A stretch of DNA of 64,000 nt, taken from Flaviramulus basaltis (GTDB taxonomy: Bacteria > Bacteroidota > Bacteroidia > Flavobacteriales > Flavobacteriaceae). Position numbers and translations under genes: made by a program. Location: the NCBI RefSeq assembly GCF_900114265.1, contig NZ_FPKV01000005.1, positions 124,001 through 188,000 on the forward strand, in the 5' to 3' direction. The notes beneath the pieces were generated by a model that saw only the letters and a program-made list of their open reading frames with translations, was not told where the DNA came from and made no database searches. This document shows positions 8,692-18,064 of this stretch, piece after piece. Within the stretch, counting starts at the first letter, position 1; each line of letters opens with the position of its first letter.

Positions 8692-8700
8692 CTCTTGCTT

Positions 8701-10449
8701 TTAGACCCTTATAATGCTTCCCCTCTCGGTTTCACTCCATTGTCCATTACTATCCTGAATTCTGACCTCATACCTTTGGTCTAGGTACTTCAAATCATTT
8801 TCTTTCCCCATTGTTTCTAAAGTAAAATATCTGTTTACTCCAGTGCCTCTAGCATCATTATAGCTAAAAAGGAAAGTATCCCATTTGCCACTTTTCCTGT
8901 TCCAAATTCGTACTTCTACTCTTTGCAACGATGCTCCATTGAAAGCTTCTGAACAGCTCACGTCCCAGCATGTGTGTATTCTCACCGTATAATCACATCC
9001 GTTCCAACCACCACAACTTATATTATGCTTCTCTCCTTTAACTTTAACCATCGGTTTTTTAAACATTGTAATGGGTTCACTAACAGTTTGTGCGATTCCC
9101 GTAGAATTCTCAACTCTAAAATTGATGGTGAAATTTTCATCAGTTTGCGGATAAAACTGCAAAGGAGTTGAACCGTAGTCCAATGGTATGGACTCACCTT
9201 CCCTGTAACTTCTACCCTTATAGGTTATAAACCCTGCGGTTGCTCCTGTAAAGTTAAATGTCATGTTATAAGTAACTTTTAAATCATGTTCAGATGTGGC
9301 GCTAGTAACGGCAGTTAGCAGAAATGGTTGATTCTCGTACTTATCTTGAGAAGATTGACTAACTGTTAAATCAAAAAATTCCTCATACTTTATGTATTGA
9401 ATATTTACTGTAGCTGTTTTGGGAACATCTGATGAAGACCTTACATTGAATATAATTACATGGTTTCCTTCCGAAATACCTGTGTACGTTCCAGTAAATG
9501 AACCAACAGGAACCGAAAAAATTTCTCCTGGTGCATACGTCTGACCGTCATATTCAAGACTACCATTGCTGTCTCCAGATGTATAGAACATGGTATACGT
9601 TTCCCCACCAACATCCAATTCTGAAATATTGAAGTTCACCGCAACAGGGTTACCCGTAAACTCATCAGTATCCAATGCATTTGCTGTAAATAGATAGTCT
9701 TTATTAAGAACCATCAATATTAATTCTTCTGTTTTTGTTGCTCCATCTGGAGCTTTGGCTGTTACTATCAATTTATGTTCCCCTAGGGTTTCTGGAAGAT
9801 AACTCAATTCCGACTGACCTTTAGGTAATAAAAATTCTTTCCCCTCTCCATATTCTTCATCTTCATAATACAGTTTACCTGTACCGTTTTCAACTTGATA
9901 AGTCATTACAAACTCATTTTCTTCATCCGTAACAATGTTGCGAATTAGTGTAACATTAATTGGGGTTTTTGAATTGATGATAAATTTATTTGACCCTTTA
10001 TTAAGTAGAAAGCTGAAGTCTGAAAATTTAGTGTCATATAATAACTCTAATTCTTTTTTATTGGAATTGCTGTCCCATGCTATAACTTTGACCTTGTGAA
10101 TCCCGGTGTTTAGAGGCATGTAATTATATGCAAAATTCAATTTTGAAACATTCAAGGTATCGTTAGCCTTTATGGTATCACCTTCAATAGTTAAAAAATA
10201 ACCTTCTGCATCAGAAATATTATATTTCATATGATAACTTACAGTGGTAATTTCTTTTTCAGGAATCAAAGAAAATGATGTTTTTGTGGGCGTAAATACA
10301 AACCCATCCTCATCATGCTCTTCGGTGAAATTAAAGTCGAAGTTATCAAGGATGATAGGGTCAAAATCTTTGGAACAACCAAAGAAAAGAAGAATTAGAA
10401 ATGTGAACAGCCCGAACAAGGCTTTAATAATGTTAGCGTGTTTTTTCAT
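8701..10449 (-). CDS. traQ: Large TraQ-like lipoprotein with repeated DUF3872-type domains
   Basis: A 582-aa predicted lipoprotein (signal ending FFGC, Cys25). Four segments of about 100 residues share one pattern: a VSYHMKYN / FVMTYQVENG / YTMFYTSGDSNG / LKVTYNMTF strand, then a short glycine-rich strand ending with a small loop (EGKEFLLPKG, PGEIFSVPVG, EGESIPLDYG), then a Y/F-rich strand and a GEHKLIVTAK-like strand. This resembles TraQ (DUF3872) of CTnDOT-type elements, which normally has one such unit in about 150 aa. A Cys-rich C-terminal module (about 465-582) has no match I recognise. It is last in the transfer operon, as TraQ is in CTnDOT. A surface adhesin or mating-pair stabiliser is possible. 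Confidence 0.65.
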   Translation of the reverse strand: MKKHANIIKALFGLFTFLILLFFGCSKDFDPIILDNFDFNFTEEHDEDGFVFTPTKTSFSLIPEKEITTVSYHMKYNISDAEGYFLTIEGDTIKANDTLNVSKLNFAYNYMPLNTGIHKVKVIAWDSNSNKKELELLYDTKFSDFSFLLNKGSNKFIINSKTPINVTLIRNIVTDEENEFVMTYQVENGTGKLYYEDEEYGEGKEFLLPKGQSELSYLPETLGEHKLIVTAKAPDGATKTEELILMVLNKDYLFTANALDTDEFTGNPVAVNFNISELDVGGETYTMFYTSGDSNGSLEYDGQTYAPGEIFSVPVGSFTGTYTGISEGNHVIIFNVRSSSDVPKTATVNIQYIKYEEFFDLTVSQSSQDKYENQPFLLTAVTSATSEHDLKVTYNMTFNFTGATAGFITYKGRSYREGESIPLDYGSTPLQFYPQTDENFTINFRVENSTGIAQTVSEPITMFKKPMVKVKGEKHNISCGGWNGCDYTVRIHTCWDVSCSEAFNGASLQRVEVRIWNRKSGKWDTFLFSYNDARGTGVNRYFTLETMGKENDLKYLDQRYEVRIQDSNGQWSETERGSIIRV

Positions 10450-10460
10450 TTTGTGTGGTT

Positions 10461-11006
10461 TTAAAAAAGAAAATATCGTAAGCCTATGCCTGCATATGGA
10501 TAAAACTTTCCGATATCACTATTTGCATGATAGTATTCATTTGCTTTTATTAAGATTGTAAAATTATTTCCTAAAATTATTTCGCCTTCTAGCCCTACAA
10601 ATACCCCATATATCAATTGACTTTCAGCATCTATTATTGCACCTGTGTACAAGGTATTGTTCCCATTGTTTATCGACTCATAACCAATGACTCCCCCGCC
10701 CCCTATATTAAGTGTATATCTCTTAAAACTGGGTTGTTCCCACACTTTAATAAAATAACCAGGTTGAACCGTAAATATGTTATATGGAATTTCAAAGGTT
10801 CCTTTGTCTTCTGCTATAGCAACAAAAACATTTAATTGTGCATAAGTCTTTCTATTTAAATGGTAATTATATGTGGCCATAAAGCCTAAGCCATCTTCAA
10901 CATATCCAGCGCTTACGCCGATTGATGAAGCATAGTTTTCACCTCTCTGAGCCGAAACGACTAGAACGGTAAAAAATAAAACGGAATTGAGTAGTGCTTT
11001 TTTCAT
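10461..11006 (-). CDS. traO: Conjugative transfer protein TraO
   Basis: A 181-aa protein with a signal peptide (cut after VVSA, about residue 19), followed by alternating strands rich in Tyr and Gly (GVSAGYVEDGLGFMATYNYHLN, VGLEGEIILGNNFTILIKANEYY) and a C-terminal aromatic strand ending YFLF. These are the marks of a small outer-membrane beta barrel, and both size and position next to TraN match TraO of Bacteroides conjugative transposons. It begins 3 bp after the stop of TraN. Confidence 0.8.
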   Translation of the reverse strand: MKKALLNSVLFFTVLVVSAQRGENYASSIGVSAGYVEDGLGFMATYNYHLNRKTYAQLNVFVAIAEDKGTFEIPYNIFTVQPGYFIKVWEQPSFKRYTLNIGGGGVIGYESINNGNNTLYTGAIIDAESQLIYGVFVGLEGEIILGNNFTILIKANEYYHANSDIGKFYPYAGIGLRYFLF

Positions 11007-11008
11007 GT

Positions 11009-11950
11009 TTAAAATCGTATAGGTTTATTTAAAATGTCCTTACCTATCCGTAAAGACAAATTCCGATTGCCAGACTCTTCATCGAGTTCAATCAAAAGTG
11101 ATTTTTTATTATCTAGTGTGAATTGTTTAAACACTAAGACAAAATGATTCTCCGTATTGCCTTTGACTGTTCTAGGCACCTTATACTCATAGAGCAAACC
11201 ACTTTTTTTGGTTATAGGGATTTTCTGTTTTGTTGTGTTTTTATAGGAACTTTCAATGAAATATTTAATGAAATTTATATCTAAATCAATTCCTTCCTTG
11301 TTTTCAAGTTTTAATTGTACATAGAGTTCATTATTGTTATAATATACCCCCTTGAGCCATAAGAAAACATTATCTTTCCGTGCAAAGTAGCGGGGTATTT
11401 TAGCTTTGTCAAATTGCATATAAAAACTCTTTCTCCTATAATATTCATAAGGGTTGTCGGCGTATAGAGTCTGTGAAGTAAATTGTGGTATCGAATCATT
11501 TGGTACTTCAACATTTTGGTCTATGTCTTCTGTGTGTATTTCTAATGAAGAGCCTAAATTCTTCTTTTTTTTCTCCTTATTAATATTCACTTCCGCCATA
11601 TCGGAACTGATATTCCATGTCAAATTATTAGGACTATATGAGAGTTTTAGTATAAAGTCATATAAATTTCCAGATTCAGTAATAACCGTAAGGTTTGTAA
11701 AATTCTCTTTTTCAACAGCAAGGTCATCATAATAAATTTTCAGTATTCTGCTATTGAATTTGCTTCCTATTTCTTTTGGAAGGTCTATTGAAAAGCCTAT
11801 ATCACTGCCTATAATGCTCTCAGCGATATTTTCTTGAAAGATTAATATTGTTTTAAATTTTCTGGAAACCTCTATGGTGTCTCGGATTCCCTGTCCAAAG
11901 GAGCAGTATCCGAAAATTAGAAAAAGTGGGAGTAGTAATTTTGTATTCAT
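11009..11950 (-). CDS. traN: Conjugative transposon protein TraN (DUF4138)
   Basis: A 313-aa secreted protein with an N-terminal signal peptide (1-20, ending CSFGQ). The region IEVSRKFKTILIFQENIAESIIGSD fits the TraN/DUF4138 N-terminal domain, which starts with a strand that reads ligand or partner proteins in the periplasm and is regarded as the VirB9-like part of the Bacteroidetes mating pore. It lies 13 bp after TraM and directly before TraO. A Lys run (about 130-134) separates two domains. Confidence 0.82.
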   Translation of the reverse strand: MNTKLLLPLFLIFGYCSFGQGIRDTIEVSRKFKTILIFQENIAESIIGSDIGFSIDLPKEIGSKFNSRILKIYYDDLAVEKENFTNLTVITESGNLYDFILKLSYSPNNLTWNISSDMAEVNINKEKKKKNLGSSLEIHTEDIDQNVEVPNDSIPQFTSQTLYADNPYEYYRRKSFYMQFDKAKIPRYFARKDNVFLWLKGVYYNNNELYVQLKLENKEGIDLDINFIKYFIESSYKNTTKQKIPITKKSGLLYEYKVPRTVKGNTENHFVLVFKQFTLDNKKSLLIELDEESGNRNLSLRIGKDILNKPIRF

Positions 11951-11963
11951 ATGATATGATTTT

Positions 11964-12986
11964 TTATTTAGATACTAGGTACACTTTGTGTCCATTCATG
12001 AGTAATATTTCGTCACGATTCTTTTTTTTCTTCTGTCCGAAGAACTTACCAAATGCTCTAATAGCGTTATTCGTCATTGGAATATCCACATTATCAGAGA
12101 GTTCTTTTGAGATGTCTTGAACAGTACCTTCTTGCACATCTGAATAAAACTCCATAAGTAACTCTCCAGCCTTTTCATTATGTATTCCAAGCCTGTCATC
12201 TTCTTCATCCCTAACTTCTAAGGGTATTTGAAAACCATCAATATTCTTTATATCCAATAAGACTCTGGATTGTTTAATATTTGCAGTTGCATAAACAAAA
12301 GTATTTTTAGGGAACATTTTTCCGTTAAAATGGAAGTCTTCACGTAAAATCAACGTAACCCTATTACCTGGGATAATAAATTGATCTCTATAAATTGTTG
12401 CTCTAATATTCACTTTTGAAATAAGCTCATTTAAATCCGTATTATTTTTAATAGGGGCAGAATAATCTTGACTTCGCGCCTTTCTTTCTTCTTTGGCTTG
12501 CTGGAGCATTTTTCTATACTCCAGTCTTTTTTCAGATTCAGAAAGCTGTTTAGGTTTAGACGAATAAGTACTTGTGGGTTTTGAATTTTCTGCTGACAAT
12601 TTATTATTATCGTATAAATTGGAACTAATGGCATTGTCATCAATGGAAAAACTGTCCAAATCTTCCAATATGCGTTCAAGGGAATCTTTTTCTTCTTCCC
12701 TACCCATTATATTTTTAATTGAACCTTTGGAGCGTGAACGCTCCAAAGAATCTTTTATAGACTCTTTAAAGTAAGAATTCGGGTCTTTTATTTCTAATTC
12801 ATTGGATTGATTGGGTAACGAATTATTGTATCCGTTTTCTATTTGTCCGTCATTGAAGGATACCTTCATCCCGTTAAGACTGGTAGTGACAAAGTATATT
12901 AGTAGTAAAATTACGACTGGAGAAGCAAGGGCAAATAACTTATGTTGCCTAATCCATGTATTAAATTTTTGAGTGTTCAATCCCAT
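11964..12986 (-). CDS. traM: Conjugative transposon protein TraM (VirB10-like)
   Basis: A 340-aa inner-membrane protein: short cytoplasmic tail, one transmembrane helix (about 17-37), a long low-complexity Ser/Asn/Glu linker (50-200) and a C-terminal globular domain (about 190-340; IRATIYRDQFIIPGNRVTL and FPKNTFVYATANIKQSRVLL). The architecture is that of VirB10, which spans the periplasm and links inner and outer membrane parts of the secretion channel. It lies between TraK and TraN as in CTnDOT; the small TraL gene is absent from the 6-bp gap to TraK. Confidence 0.85.
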   Translation of the reverse strand: MGLNTQKFNTWIRQHKLFALASPVVILLLIYFVTTSLNGMKVSFNDGQIENGYNNSLPNQSNELEIKDPNSYFKESIKDSLERSRSKGSIKNIMGREEEKDSLERILEDLDSFSIDDNAISSNLYDNNKLSAENSKPTSTYSSKPKQLSESEKRLEYRKMLQQAKEERKARSQDYSAPIKNNTDLNELISKVNIRATIYRDQFIIPGNRVTLILREDFHFNGKMFPKNTFVYATANIKQSRVLLDIKNIDGFQIPLEVRDEEDDRLGIHNEKAGELLMEFYSDVQEGTVQDISKELSDNVDIPMTNNAIRAFGKFFGQKKKKNRDEILLMNGHKVYLVSK

Positions 12987-12992
12987 AGTAAA

Positions 12993-13622
12993 TCAGTAGG
13001 TTAAGTCTTTATTGTCCAAAACAACAAAACGAACAATTTTTAGCCCGTTAAGATTGTTTGGAGTAGTTTTGGTTTCTTTAATATAGCCAGTCGTTATCAG
13101 ACTTCTATATTCGGTATCTCCATCTTTTTCTATTCTTTGTTTTCCAATAAACTGAAATCGGAATGGATATTTAGAATAATCAATGATTATAGTATCCTTT
13201 TCTAACTCAATCGAGTAACTACTTTTGGCAATGTCTTCATAATAATCCTGGTCAACTAAACGGTTGTAAAGGCGGGATCCAGAATGGTCCACCATATAAA
13301 GCGCCTTTTCTTCTATATTCTTTTTTATAAACTCTAAATCTGGTTCTAAAGAGAAAAAGAGTTCATGGAAAATATTTACATGGCCTTCACACAATATGTC
13401 GATTGCTCTTTTGTAGTCCTTAACCCTAACCATTGCCAGTTTTTGGTCATTATCCAAAAGGTAAAAACTGTTTTTTGCGTTTTCATTTGTTCTGTAAATA
13501 AAATAAATACAGAACAAGCTACAAGAAAACATGAGTGTTAAAGATAATAAAACCAGTTGATTACTTCGTTTCTCTGACGTATTAATCTTGTTAAAAATCT
13601 TATAATTGTCGTTTAATCGCAT
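12993..13622 (-). CDS. traK: Conjugative transposon protein TraK (VirB8-like)
   Basis: A 209-aa protein with one transmembrane helix near the N-terminus (about 24-44) and a periplasmic domain, the VirB8 layout. The segments FFSLEPDLEFIKKNIEEKALYMVD and YPFRFQFIGKQRIEK match the TraK family, where RFQFxGKQxI is a conserved strand. It acts as an assembly scaffold of the inner-membrane complex. The start lies 4 bp after the stop of TraJ. Confidence 0.88.
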   Translation of the reverse strand: MRLNDNYKIFNKINTSEKRSNQLVLLSLTLMFSCSLFCIYFIYRTNENAKNSFYLLDNDQKLAMVRVKDYKRAIDILCEGHVNIFHELFFSLEPDLEFIKKNIEEKALYMVDHSGSRLYNRLVDQDYYEDIAKSSYSIELEKDTIIIDYSKYPFRFQFIGKQRIEKDGDTEYRSLITTGYIKETKTTPNNLNGLKIVRFVVLDNKDLTY

Positions 13623-13626
13623 TTTT

Positions 13627-14544
13627 TTATTGAATTAATGTTCTTATGCCTTTTGTAGTCCCTCCTGTTTTAACATCCATTGCGGTTTGGGCTGCTTTTT
13701 TGCCATAATGTTTAGTTTTATCTTTTAATTGACTAGCACTTACATTCATTCCTTGTACAATAAAATTGGCAAGTGTTGGAGCTTTTAGATAAACAAATAA
13801 ATTCATCATTATCAAAAGTGCGCTAGTTAAAACCAGTCCTAAATTGGCGTCATTGCCAAGCAGAAGGGAATCAATCAGTTTCTCCATTATTTTTAACATG
13901 AAATTATCGATGAGGTACAACATTGGAATCCAAAGGCAAACACTCATAAATTTTTGTAACCAAGCCTTCCACATCCCCGAAAGGGCTGGTATAAATGATA
14001 ATCCAATGTTTAGTGGGCCAAATATTATCAAGACAAATAAATAAACCACCGACATAGCCTTTATACCTATGAAAACAACCGTTGAAATTATTGAAGCAAA
14101 TGAGGTGATTCCAGAAGTCATTCCGCTTAAAACCAGCGATTCCAAGGCCGCTGAATCTAGCGTAAGCAAACTCCAAGAGGAACCCACATCTTTCATAGCT
14201 TCAGTTTGTGCATAATAGATTTTTAATTGCAGTACATCCCAAGAAACATCATTGACCTTTAAAGAATTTCCTATCCCTTCATAAAAAGTAAAAATTGATT
14301 TTGCAAATACTTTGTACTTAAAAAGCATAATGGCTAATGGCACCCATTTTAGATATTCAAAAAAATCAGCTCTCTTTTCCTCGTTCATTAAGACTTTTAG
14401 TGCAATTATTCCAATTCCGATATATGCAAACTGCTGTCCAATACTTATAATTGGGTCAACAGAATCAAATGCATCAAGTATATATTGGTCAAACAGTTCG
14501 TTGACCACTTCGCGAATCCCCTTATCTGTCTTGTTCAGGTACAT
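13627..14544 (-). CDS. traJ: Conjugative transposon protein TraJ (VirB6-like)
   Basis: A 305-aa polytopic membrane protein with about six hydrophobic helices between residues 25 and 275 (for example FIGIKAMSVVYLFVLIIFGPLNIGLSFIPAL and LVLTSALLIMMNLFVYLKAP). It matches TraJ, the VirB6-type inner-membrane channel component. The conserved GPLNIGLSFIP region is followed by WxxWLQKFMSVCLW, typical of the family. The C-terminal 30 residues are a basic cytoplasmic tail. It starts 10 bp after TraI. Confidence 0.88.
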   Translation of the reverse strand: MYLNKTDKGIREVVNELFDQYILDAFDSVDPIISIGQQFAYIGIGIIALKVLMNEEKRADFFEYLKWVPLAIMLFKYKVFAKSIFTFYEGIGNSLKVNDVSWDVLQLKIYYAQTEAMKDVGSSWSLLTLDSAALESLVLSGMTSGITSFASIISTVVFIGIKAMSVVYLFVLIIFGPLNIGLSFIPALSGMWKAWLQKFMSVCLWIPMLYLIDNFMLKIMEKLIDSLLLGNDANLGLVLTSALLIMMNLFVYLKAPTLANFIVQGMNVSASQLKDKTKHYGKKAAQTAMDVKTGGTTKGIRTLIQ

Positions 14545-14554
14545 AAATCTGGAT

Positions 14555-15190
14555 TTAGTTTTTATTCAAATCAATTAGTGTTTTACGAATATCCCTTGTA
14601 GAATTAAGTTGCTTTAACTTTTTTTCGTAGGTTATAAGGTTATCGAATATTTCCGTTAGTTTTATGCTTATTTCATCTATCTTTTTAAGCCGTTCTTCAG
14701 GTTGTATAATTGATCTGGTATATAATATGGTTTTGCATTGCTTGAACAAATCTGTAGTTTTCATTACGGCATTTGCGATATACGTAAAAAATTCTTTACT
14801 CTCTTCCTTATCTAGGTTCTCAAAGGCTCTAACACTTTGCTGAGAAGCTCGATAAGCTTCAAGAATTTTGTTCTTTAAATTCACAACAGTAATTAATTCC
14901 GTTGATTTCATTACATAATCTGGAGCCGTTTTTTTTGCCTCAAGCTCCTCTTTCAATATCTCTTTGGATTTTGATGTTAGGTTGTTATTTTTTTCCAAAA
15001 GACTTATCAATCTATCTAAATTCTGGTTCATTGTAGTTAATTGAACGCCCATAGATTTTATTTGCATATTTGTTTGCAATAGTTGACTGTTAATCATTCC
15101 CAATGTGGCATTGGCGGCGGCATCAGTAACGGGAATTTGTCCAAAGGCTAACATTGGGATTATACTGATTAAAAAAAATATTTTTTTCAT
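14555..15190 (-). CDS. traI: Conjugative transfer protein TraI-type (DUF4141, VirB5-like)
   Basis: A 211-aa exported protein. The signal peptide (MKKIFFLISIIPMLAFGQ, 1-18) is followed by a mostly helical body with coiled-coil character (TNMQIKSMGVQLTTMNQNLDRLISLLEKNNNL). The layout and the position between the VirB4 ATPase and TraJ match the DUF4141 family of Bacteroidetes conjugative transposons, which is compared with VirB5 minor pilins. It starts 11 bp after the stop of the ATPase gene. Confidence 0.82.
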   Translation of the reverse strand: MKKIFFLISIIPMLAFGQIPVTDAAANATLGMINSQLLQTNMQIKSMGVQLTTMNQNLDRLISLLEKNNNLTSKSKEILKEELEAKKTAPDYVMKSTELITVVNLKNKILEAYRASQQSVRAFENLDKEESKEFFTYIANAVMKTTDLFKQCKTILYTRSIIQPEERLKKIDEISIKLTEIFDNLITYEKKLKQLNSTRDIRKTLIDLNKN

Positions 15191-15201
15191 GTCATAAGAT
15201 T

Positions 15202-17745
15202 TTAATTGGAAGACCGATAGGCGTATTCCTTTGCGGTCAATTCCCAGTTATTATTATTTTTTTCATATAGGGTATTGATTCTATCACTTTGAGTAGGGTT
15301 GGTTTCATAGATACACTTTTCTACTAATGAGGTTTCAACACCATAAACTTTCACCCTATCCATCCAACAAAAAGCCACTTCCCTAAATTTTCTTTTTTCT
15401 GATAAGTCTTTGTTTATGGAGAGTATTAATTGCTTTTGCTTTTCCCCTAAGCCCATTACACTTTGGATTTTTTCAAAAGACCCCTCGAAGTCTCTCATAT
15501 CTAAGAAAACTTTAATATGTGAATTGACCACAATGGCATTTTTTATCACTTTTGATGCAATAAAATCATCCACTTTTTGAGAAATAAAAATGGGTTGTCC
15601 CCCATATTTTCTAGCCATTCGGGACTGATTATTAAAATAATCTTCAAGCTCGGTTCTAGCTAGAGCTTTCCATGCCTCATCCACAACCATCATTTTATTG
15701 ATGGCGAGTTTGGATTTATCATTCAACTTTTTGTTAAAAATTTCCATAATCATAAGGGCGGTTATGGGGAATAAAAGCTCATTATCTATAAGCTTTCCAA
15801 GTTTGAAATAAACTACTTTCTCATTGCTTAGGCGGGTAATTCGCTCGTCCTCTCGGTTAAGTAATTTTCCCCTTGGATTATCTTTATAGTATTTTTCCAA
15901 AAGGAAAAGGAAAGCATTTGGGTCAAAGACATCTCTTGCGACTTTCTTGGACTTGGTTTGTTCATTTAAATGACTTCGGCAATATTCGTAGAAAGTATTG
16001 AAACAAAAATTTTGGTTTTCTTTCTCCCACATTTGGTTGTAATATCCAATAACAAGGTTTTCCAAAACCGTTTTTTTGACTTCATTGGACATTGAATTGT
16101 CTGTATTTTTTTCGTCACCAGTTATCAATTTCAATAGCGTGACGAGATAGACAATCTTATCTTCTGTTAACGTGGTTTTGTTATTCCCGTGGTAAACAGT
16201 ATCATAATTGTCGAGCATGAACGGGTTGAAAGTAAATGGGCTTTCATCATCATGTTCAATTATAATCCCGTCAAAAACTTTAGTAAGTTTATCATATGAG
16301 TTACCGTCTTCCATAATTATGGCTTCTGCACCTTGTCGAAGCTCAGAAGAAATATAATGATTGGCTACATAGGATTTACCACCACCAGAACCAGAAGCAA
16401 TTAGCATTCCCCTATTAAAAATCCAATCATTTTTCTCTGGTTCCCTGTAAACACTCACGGTTAATGGTCTTCCAGAAATTCTATCTACGAGTCTTAATCC
16501 ATCAACAGCTTTTGAACTGTCTTTATATTCGCCTTCAAAATATAACAACGATGCAGCCATATCACTGGACATTGGCAAATACATATCTGATGAAAGACCA
16601 ACTGCATTACCCGGAACACCAGCAAAGAATAGATTTTTACGATCTATTGTATTTTCCTTTGCATTAACTTTTAGTTTTTTAAAAGCACCTGCAATAGTAT
16701 TACACATTTTTCGATGTCCTTCTTTTTTGTTTTCAAATCCTAATACATTCAAATGGTAAAATACTATCTCCTTATGATTTTCGAGAATATCACTATTAAA
16801 CTCGTAGATTTGGTTGGCATAGATACCGTTGCTATCATCTTTCCTTCCATTTCCAAATTGGTTAAAACGTTTGGCTTTCTTTCTTAATTGACCCAGTGCT
16901 TTATCTTGTTCTGGGATATAGATATATTGATTGATAATGTGCTCGTGAGGTATCTTGAACCCAATCGAGAACAAATTCCCTATTGGAAATTTGTTATGCC
17001 TAGTGGTAAACTTTCCATATAGTTCATTTTGCCCTATATGCTCTTTTGTAAACTGGTCAAGGTTTTCTAGCGTATAAAATTGTGCTAGTTTCTCTCCAAT
17101 TTGTATCTGATTATTTGAGAAGTCGATATCGGGCAAATTTTTATTCTGACAGGAAAGACTAAAGTATTTTGCATATAAACCGTTGTCATCAAATAAATCT
17201 TCATAATTGAGAATGGTGGATTTAATTAAACCTGAACTATTTATTAGGTCTGAGACATTTTCCACTTTACTTTCAAAATCCAGTAAAATATCAGAATTAA
17301 CAAATTCTTCTGGTATTGTTTTTTCTAAGAAATAATCTCTTTTTTTGGATAAAAAAGAGTTTACCCTCTTTGACCCATACTTAATGTAATTGGTAGGTAC
17401 TATGCTGATAAAAAGAAAATGACTGGCTCTCAAAAAAGTCCGTTCATTAAAGTACAACTCATTGCCTCTTTCCATAAAATCTCCTTCCAATCTTTGACCA
17501 ATGGGTTTGTAATTTTCTTCAAAGAAGTAATCTTGTCGATGCAAAAGTTTATTAGGCCCTAATATGTTAATCACGTTGAAAAACAATTCATTTAGAATTG
17601 TATAATCTGTTTGGTCAAGGGAGAATACTTCTGGAAGTTCCAGTTTTAATGGAATAGTAACACACCCCTTTTCCTTTGAAATCAAGGATTTTCTTTCATA
17701 TCCATAAATTGGAAATGTATCTAGTAATTCTACTCTTTTTTCCAT
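15202..17745 (-). CDS. traG: TraG-family conjugation ATPase (VirB4-like)
   Basis: This 847-aa protein is the energy source of the mating channel. It has an N-terminal VirB4-type domain (1-430) and a P-loop domain with Walker A SGSGGGKSY (Lys457) and Walker B KMMVVDEAW (Asp689-Glu690). Other family marks are the GNAVGLSSDMYLPM region before the P-loop and the ISQKVDDF segment after Walker B. The start codon overlaps the end of TraF by 16 bp, so the two are probably coupled. It is named TraG in CTnDOT; it is not the VirD4-type coupling protein, which is encoded at 20618-23155. Confidence 0.95.
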   Translation of the reverse strand: MEKRVELLDTFPIYGYERKSLISKEKGCVTIPLKLELPEVFSLDQTDYTILNELFFNVINILGPNKLLHRQDYFFEENYKPIGQRLEGDFMERGNELYFNERTFLRASHFLFISIVPTNYIKYGSKRVNSFLSKKRDYFLEKTIPEEFVNSDILLDFESKVENVSDLINSSGLIKSTILNYEDLFDDNGLYAKYFSLSCQNKNLPDIDFSNNQIQIGEKLAQFYTLENLDQFTKEHIGQNELYGKFTTRHNKFPIGNLFSIGFKIPHEHIINQYIYIPEQDKALGQLRKKAKRFNQFGNGRKDDSNGIYANQIYEFNSDILENHKEIVFYHLNVLGFENKKEGHRKMCNTIAGAFKKLKVNAKENTIDRKNLFFAGVPGNAVGLSSDMYLPMSSDMAASLLYFEGEYKDSSKAVDGLRLVDRISGRPLTVSVYREPEKNDWIFNRGMLIASGSGGGKSYVANHYISSELRQGAEAIIMEDGNSYDKLTKVFDGIIIEHDDESPFTFNPFMLDNYDTVYHGNNKTTLTEDKIVYLVTLLKLITGDEKNTDNSMSNEVKKTVLENLVIGYYNQMWEKENQNFCFNTFYEYCRSHLNEQTKSKKVARDVFDPNAFLFLLEKYYKDNPRGKLLNREDERITRLSNEKVVYFKLGKLIDNELLFPITALMIMEIFNKKLNDKSKLAINKMMVVDEAWKALARTELEDYFNNQSRMARKYGGQPIFISQKVDDFIASKVIKNAIVVNSHIKVFLDMRDFEGSFEKIQSVMGLGEKQKQLILSINKDLSEKRKFREVAFCWMDRVKVYGVETSLVEKCIYETNPTQSDRINTLYEKNNNNWELTAKEYAYRSSN

Positions 17746-18053
17746 ATCAACATTTTAGAGAATGAATTGGAGACCCTAATCTTTTTAGGTTTAGACTTAT
17801 CAGCAATTTTTTTCAGGAATCCATTAGCACCATAAGTCTTTGAATAGAAAAGAAGTATTGCAAAGACAAAGAGCATTAAACAAGCCGTAAAAACCAATGC
17901 AAGAGCTGTGGAAATAACAATTGATAGACCAAAGCCGAAAGCAATTATACCTAAGCCTATGTATATACAATAGTTTATGTACTTAGCCTTTAAACCTAAG
18001 AACAAGACTTCTTTTTGAAGTCCTTTACGTATTTGGACGAAGTGGTTTTCCAT
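17730..18053 (-). CDS. traF: Conjugative transposon protein TraF (DUF4133)
   Basis: A 107-aa protein with a short amphipathic start (VQIRKGLQKEVLFLGLKAKYI) and two adjacent hydrophobic helices (about 27-70), then a basic tail. The motif QKGLQKEVxFLGLKxxYI opens nearly every DUF4133/TraF protein, and the layout matches VirB3. It starts 11 bp after TraE and overlaps the following ATPase gene by 16 bp. Confidence 0.88.
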   Translation of the reverse strand: MENHFVQIRKGLQKEVLFLGLKAKYINYCIYIGLGIIAFGFGLSIVISTALALVFTACLMLFVFAILLFYSKTYGANGFLKKIADKSKPKKIRVSNSFSKMLIWKKE

Positions 18054-18064
18054 ATCGAATAAAC

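Larger units (their letters stand above)
6978..8696 (-). mobile_element. IS1182-family insertion sequence
   Basis: A 1.7-kb element with one transposase gene (7094-8632, minus). Terminal inverted repeats are visible: 6978-6995 read on plus and 8679-8696 read on minus agree at 15 of 18 positions (AAGAGG, two differing bases, GTCT, one differing base, AAAAG). I could not define a target duplication. The right end reaches to within 5 bp of the stop codon of the TraQ-like gene, so it sits between the lipoprotein unit and the end of the transfer operon without visibly breaking either. Confidence 0.85.
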
